A DNA stretch of 64,000 nucleotides from Ectocarpus siliculosus (Eukaryota; Sar; Phaeophyceae; Ectocarpales; Ectocarpaceae), in assembly GCA_000310025.1 (NCBI GenBank), contig FN649727.1, forward strand, positions 1,942,816-2,006,815. The letters are read 5' to 3'. Positions 59,201-64,000 of the stretch are shown here, piece by piece (positions within the stretch are counted from its first letter, which is position 1; the number at the start of each line of letters is the position of its first letter). The notes beneath the pieces were generated by a model. The model worked only from the letters and a program-made list of their open reading frames with translations. It had not been told where the DNA came from and searched no databases. The position numbers and the translations under genes are program-made.

Positions 59201-62200
59201 CCGGAAGGGGTTAAGGAGGCAGGAAAGGAGAGGAATGGACTGGAAAGGGTGGTGCTACTGAAACACTATTGCGCACGGCGGTGGGGGTTGGTATGGCGTT
59301 TCCAAGTCGCTTGTGTTGTCGGGGGTACCGTGCGTATGGGCGCAGAGCTGGTTTCGGTGAGTTTTCGCGTCCCTTGGCCCCTTGTAGGTCGAACCCCCGA
59401 GATGAGTGGTGTGCTTTGGTTTGGTTTTCCGAGGGGCTGCGAAGGACAGCGTTGCTTCTGCTGCTGCTATCAAAGCGGGTTGCTACCGTAGCGCGGCACT
59501 CGGCGACTGCACTTGTTGGGTAGACTCGGCTGAGCCGAGTTTCCGCGGCTCGATACCTCATTGCCTATCGTATTGTCCGGTGTGTTTTTTTGGACAAATA
59601 TCCCAAAGTATTCTCCCCCAACACGCGTGCGCGCGTGTTCATTTTGTGCCCCGCTAATAAGACTGACATCTCGTCATTGGTCATCCGCTGAATATCGCAA
59701 TAAACACACACACACATGTTATGGTTGGGGGAATTTTTTTATTTGGGGGGGGGGCAACAGGTGTGCGTGGATCTGATGCTGTGGTGCAACGGAAGGGTCC
59801 GAGAGTTCTACGACGCAGGGACCATCGGGATGGTGTCTAGAGTAACAGGCGGGCGAGTCACGTGCCTGCGGGGAGGGGAGCCGGGCGGCCGCGACACGGA
59901 GTCGCACCTTAGGGAGCAGTTGACGGGGGCTCTGCGCGATCACGCCCACAGCGCCAGCGAAGCTATCCTCAAGGTTCGTGGGCGAGTGGGGCTCTTGGCT
60001 CTTTTTTTTTTTTTGTGGTTGTTGACGGGGGCTCCATCGAGGCTTTTGACGTCCATCCCCCTAGACGATGCGAGCGCGACAGCAAAGGATATCACACACA
60101 CGGTTTTCTTTTCTGTCGGGGAGGCACATGCTGCCAACCCGGAAGAGCGAGTGTGTCTCATTGTTACTCTTTCCCCCGCTTTTTCATCACCTGGGTCTGT
60201 AACGTTTGTCTTGGGTCTCCTTCCACACCCACCCCGAACCTTTGACCCTGTTAACGTCTACCCTATCGAGGCGAGTTGGAAACACCCTCGCTCTCTCGCT
60301 GTGGTTTCTTCAGAAGTCAATGGCGGGGTTTTTGTGTTGTACTTGAAGTAATGTCCCATTCGCAGCTAGCTGTTTCTACCAAGCCATAGCCGCACGGCAC
60401 TAGCAGTCTTGAGATTGTATTATTCTGGCGTGCTTGTGTTTATTTTCTGGAGTAAATGTGTTTTTGTTGTCGCCTGTATCAGGTACGGTGCACCGCGGGG
60501 TTTTCGTGCACCCAACGCTTGGGGCCCGGCATAGAAAACATGCCGGGAGAGCTGGAGGTGGCGAACATCACTCCGCATCACACGATCGTGTGCCGTCTAG
60601 AACACGACGGCCGGAAGCTCGAGGAGGGGGGGATGGTGTACATACAGGTAACAATAGCCTCAAGACTGGTCGAGGCAGAGTAGGGCCGGCGTCAAGCCCA
60701 GCTGTTTTTTTTACACGTCCATCAGTTTCTGGTAGCGTTCCCGTTCGTGCATGCGAATTGGCACGTTTGGGGGCGGGCGGGGGTCAAGGGTGTTCGGTGT
60801 AGAGTATCGACAGCTTTTGTGATGATGCTGCACAGCAGTTGAAGTTCTTGTCCTCGAGTCAAGTTTGTTTTTATGCGTGTTTTCCTGGGTATATTTTGAA
60901 GTTCAGTCCCTGCTGTGGCACCGCCCCAGCCCGCCCGTGATTTTGACCCTCAAATCTGCCGCATCCTCGTGTGCCTCTCCTTTCCGCCATCCCGTTCTGC
61001 CTTCGGTATGGTACGGTATTCCATGATCTCATATGACACGATGCTGTGGCAGTCGGCGTTGCTTTACACGTCCACGAGTGGGCAGCGACGAGTGCGATGT
61101 CACACCTTGGGGCTGCCGGTGACGGGCCTCCTGCCGAACATATTCCGGTCCACTGGTGAGCGAGTGTGGTGATTTCGCGTACGTAAAATGTCTGTTTGTT
61201 TGAACATGAACCAGACTATCACGGGGTGACGGGGTTTGTGTTCGTGGTATGCATACAAGGACAAAATGTGTCTCCTGCGTGCTATTGAAGGAGTCTCTTG
61301 GGCGTGGTGGGTACTCATAGTCGTCTGTGCCGCTACTTAGGTACCAATCTGTTCAGAGTGCAAGATATTCGGTGGCGTTGTGCCACAGCCACGCTCGTGG
61401 AGCGATCCCAAGACCCGATTGATGATGCAAAAGGGACAGGCACGTTCATTTCACCACCAGAGCAGAACGCAATCCACGGCGACTACTTGCCAACTTCCGG
61501 ATAGGTTGTCAAGTTATTAATGCTGATGCAAATCTGTTCTTTGGAGGCCGTTTTGTTCTCCCTTGGCCCTGGAGTTGACTCGCTCCTCTCTGCGTTGTCC
61601 GCCTTCTCAACAGACGTTGAGACGGTATCCGCCGTGATGGCGAGGCAAGCGGTGTCGCGGGCGCTCGGCAACAAGATGGCGGTGGATTCGATCCTTAAAC
61701 AGGTGGGCAACCGTCGGCTCTCGCGGGACGACGACCAAAAGTGTCGACTGGTCGGTAAAAAATCTGCTGCACCTTCACTGGTGAAGAGCGAGAGAGAGGA
61801 AGGATACATGGATACATGGACGCCGTGTGTAGATAGGATCGCATGCATGTTGATTGTTCTCCAATGCATGCATGTGGCTGTTCGTTGTTCATGTTTTTTT
61901 TTAGTCCGTGTTGAAACGATGACTTGCGCTTGAGTATCCACGACGCTTGGGTTCTGGAGTTGGCGATCGGTTGTGTGCTGCTGCTGAACTCTGCGTTGCT
62001 TCTCGGCACGCCGTCTCCGCGAACCATCATTCTCTTCCGATCGATGGAACATGGGAAGAAGATTTTTTTCCTACAGTAGTCGTCACGGAAACCATCAAAT
62101 GTTGTAAACTTTATAATTTTCGTCGACGCGGCGTTGGAGTCACCCCGACTACCGTGTACTTGTAGGTGGCACGACATTAAATACCACACCCTGCACTGAC

Positions 62201-64000
62201 TTTCAAAGCTCGACTACAAGTACTCCACAGCGCAGAGGGTGATGGTGCCGAGAATGGCGGCGTCGGAGCCTCCTTGTCGAGAGCTTCCCGAGAACGCATC
62301 GTTTGACTCATACATCCTCTCCGTCGTGGAGTAATGGAGCTGCGCAAATGGATCCAGGGGGTGTGATGTCTAATGTCACCTATGTTGTGTCTGCAGATCC
62401 CTGACCACCCTCCTTTGTCGGAAACGTTTTGCTGTCCTCGCTGCGGGCCTTCGCAGGTGGAGGAGTCGATGCTAGCCATGCTCTTCGCCTACCGCAAGAA
62501 GTGCGCCTCCGACTCTCCGGCCGGGCAGCTCATCCTCCCGGAGGCGCTGAGAGTCCTGCCACTCTTCACGCTATGCACGCACAAGATGCTCGCACTTAGA
62601 CCCAACTCGAAGGTGCCTTGTGTTGGTGTGGCCCTCGTCGCGATCTAGGAGAGGGGGAAGTCGCAAAGAACAATGCTTCCACGATGATGTGCCAGTATGA
62701 AGATGTTGAAAGAGAGTGTTTGTTTGTTTCCGCGCGCTGCACCACTCATGGTTGTCGCCATCTCCCACCCTTGCCCCCCTTCCGTGCGTGCTGCTTGTAC
62801 TGTTCAACACACGCGCACAATCCGATGCACACCTACCTACCTGCAGGGCGGCGCCCCGGACGTTCGCGCAGACGAGCGCGCGGCGCGGCTGCTGGCCAAT
62901 CACAGCCTGTCGGTGGAGGGCATGGTGAAGGTCCTCTACCCGTCCCTCTACTCCGTTCACGACTTGCCGCCGGACATAGGGGACGCACCGCCCCCCAGAC
63001 CCCCGCCACCGGCGGCGGCCTCGGAGCCCGGAGCAGTCGGGGCGGGGGTAGGGTTAGAGGGGGCTAGGGGAGTGGAGGGGATCTGGGGGAGCCCCCGGTC
63101 TGGGGTTGACGTGCCGGTCGCGTTGCCCCCGACCTCGGAGAAGCTGAGCAGCTCCGGGGTGTTCTTGCTGGACAACGGGGAGGAGCTGTTGCTGTACGTG
63201 GGTCGCTCGGTGAGCCGGGAGGTGATGTCCGAGCTGTTCGGGGTGGACGCGGTGCCTGGTGAGTCAAGTCATTCAGTCACGCCAGTTGGTCGGTCGGTCA
63301 GTCAGTCCCACTGCCAGACTGCCAGGAAAGGCGCTTAGTGTAAGTGAAGTAGTAGACGCCGCTACAGTGAATAGGCACGCCATGAAGTTTTTCGACGGCG
63401 GTGGAAGAACAAGGTCGTTTCGTGTTACCCCGTCACTCCTTCCCGTTCCCCGTGACACCAGCAAAGGACACGGGCTAGACGAGTAACGCGGGGCTTGGAC
63501 CCGTCTCGTTTGTGTACTGTTACTGTAATGTTGTGCCATGCAACACTATTTAACATTCACCTCCTGTAAAGAGACAGCCCTCTCTGTGTGGCCTCCGCTA
63601 TATCGAGCGATGCCAGTCAAACGTGAGCCCCTCTATCCTCCTTACCGCCCTGCCGGGCACAAATATTGTTGTTGGGGCTCCGCCTGGTTGTGTACATCTG
63701 CACGGGCTTTATTTTTTGGCTCCGTGGAGTAGGGTGCCCTGGGGAGTGAGTGCACAGCAGCCGTCACTCCACCTGTCCTCCGCTCTTGGTCCTGTTCAAC
63801 GCACGCCGCCGCCATAACAGCGCATGGGCGCTTTGATAGCACACCTTTTTTTTCGCGCGCGTGTATGTTTCCGGCCCCCACCCGCCTCATGGAAGAAAAA
63901 ATCAACACCTCGTGTACGATCAATGATCTGTCTATCATGCCTGCTGCCCACCCCCACACACGGACACGAACAGGGCCTAGCCCACCAGGCTACGGCAATG
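50280..64000 (+). CDS. SEC24: COPII coat cargo adaptor SEC24 (3' end beyond window)
   Basis: Exons: 50280-50441, 51208-51277, 52381-52661, 53004-53330, 53632-53706, 54644-54751, 55113-55190, 55587-55662, 56005-56084, 56773-56910, 57288-57530, 58150-58240, 58612-58910, 59761-59973, 60483-60647, 61053-61155, 61614-61702, 62457-62612, 62847-63258, possibly another from 63976. All join in phase into about 1,055 residues so far. The N-terminus is Pro/Gly/Ser-rich and disordered. INPEQIPRPIVGG and GNCSPRFMRSTM lead into the zinc finger (CEMC and CNFC pairs), then the vWA-like trunk (PIFVFCVDVSPRALETGF, RVGVITFD), the beta-sandwich (SALLYTSTSGQRRVRCHTL), the helical domain (SPAGQLILPEALRVLPLFTL) and the gelsolin-like domain (SGVFLLDNGEELLLYVGRSV). 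SEC24 pairs with SEC23 on Sar1-coated ER membranes and selects cargo for export. An insert rich in Pro/Ala/Gly lies in exon 19. The assembly gap falls in intron 5 without breaking the frame. Confidence 0.94.
51463..51642. repeat. 90-bp tandem duplication
   Basis: Two units, each starting CACAGCAGGTAATGGCGAAA and containing TTACTCCGTAGTTGCGTTGG, lie head to tail in SEC24 intron 2. They differ at a few positions. Confidence 0.85.
54130..54229. other. Assembly gap
   Basis: 100 N characters, directly followed by a long G run. The gap lies in SEC24 intron 5; the flanking exons join as INPEQ-IPRP in phase, so no coding sequence appears lost. Confidence 0.95.
54230..54345 (+). repeat. SINE-like dispersed repeat, copy C
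   Basis: A G run is followed by GCGTACTCTTATGTTTTGCA and TGCCGTAGCGGTTAGACCAT, then TGACC, GGACGGAGCATTGTTCCCAC and AGGACC. The first 45 bases closely match copy D at 57125-57205 in reverse, and the downstream block matches copy B. Confidence 0.6.
56549..56729. repeat. CTCTAR hexamer array in a SEC24 intron
   Basis: About 30 head-to-tail copies of CTCTAA or CTCTAG lie just before the acceptor of the exon at 56773. The long Glu/Leu or Asn/Ser frames that cross it are products of the repeat, not genes. One unit reads CCCTAA. Confidence 0.95.
57125..57205 (-). repeat. SINE-like dispersed repeat, copy D
   Basis: On the minus strand: GGGGCGTACGCATGTTTTGC, then ATGCCTTAGTGGTTAGACCA, TTGAACACCG, a G run and GGTTACTCGAAACC. 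The second block resembles a pol III A box and the last a B box, at tRNA-like spacing. It is the copy that most resembles a tRNA-derived head. Confidence 0.6.
58930..59240. repeat. Purine-rich strand-asymmetric minisatellite
   Basis: Variants of GGAAAGGAGAAGAATGGGAT and TGGAAAGGGTGGTGGTACTG recur several times in SEC24 intron 13, giving an almost purely purine plus strand. Confidence 0.75.
61306..61345 (+). repeat. SINE-like dispersed repeat, partial copy E
   Basis: GGGTACTCATAGTCGTCTGT followed by GCCGCTACTTAGGTACC resembles the start of copy B and then diverges. Confidence 0.35.

Noticed and set aside
1-64000. Bacterial-type operons, CRISPR arrays, phage or antiviral islands
   Set aside because: All recognised genes are spliced eukaryotic housekeeping genes; no regularly spaced repeat-spacer array or phage gene was seen.

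Overview
This is a nuclear window from an intron-rich eukaryote, most likely a brown alga (stramenopile, Ectocarpus-like). Three things point there. Genes are split into many short GT-AG exons. One transporter starts with a heterokont-type bipartite plastid presequence. A leucine-rich-repeat gene has exons that carry single repeats or small groups of them. The introns and spacers are full of poly-C/poly-G runs, MITE-like and SINE-like repeats and simple repeats. There is one assembly gap (54130-54229). Exon joins were chosen by eye from splice sites, reading-frame phase and family conservation, so edges may be off by a base or a few.

Layout. (1) 1-3752: sparse sequence with a possible 3'-terminal exon (1135-1579) and a relic LRR exon (about 2859-2945). 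(2) 3753-15700, minus: EF-hand/coiled-coil/LRR protein, about 21 exons. (3) 15991-20980, plus: TauE/SafE-family anion exporter with a plastid presequence, 6 exons. (4) 21515-24766, minus: PPIL3-type cyclophilin, 4 exons; its 2-kb first intron holds a foldback repeat cluster. (5) 25012-30063, plus: succinate-semialdehyde dehydrogenase, 9 exons. (6) 31172-36872, minus: WAPL cohesin-release factor, only 4 very large exons. (7) 36873-44132: gene-poor island with MITEs, a duplicated repeat and a tRNA-like sequence. (8) 44133-50132, minus: AAAP/SLC38-like amino-acid transporter, 10 exons. (9) 50280 to past the window end, plus: SEC24 COPII cargo adaptor, at least 19 exons.

The genes are mostly housekeeping and unrelated in pathway. 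Their arrangement is orderly: neighbours often alternate strand, with close head-to-head pairs (LRR/TauE about 290 bp, PPIL3/SSADH 245 bp, AAAP/SEC24 147 bp) and tail-to-tail pairs (TauE/PPIL3, SSADH/WAPL). I found no defence island, biosynthetic cluster or clearly new multi-gene system. The least ordinary items are the EF-hand-LRR protein with its stray exon copy, the repeated acidic motifs in WAPL, the plastid-directed TauE protein and several repeat families.
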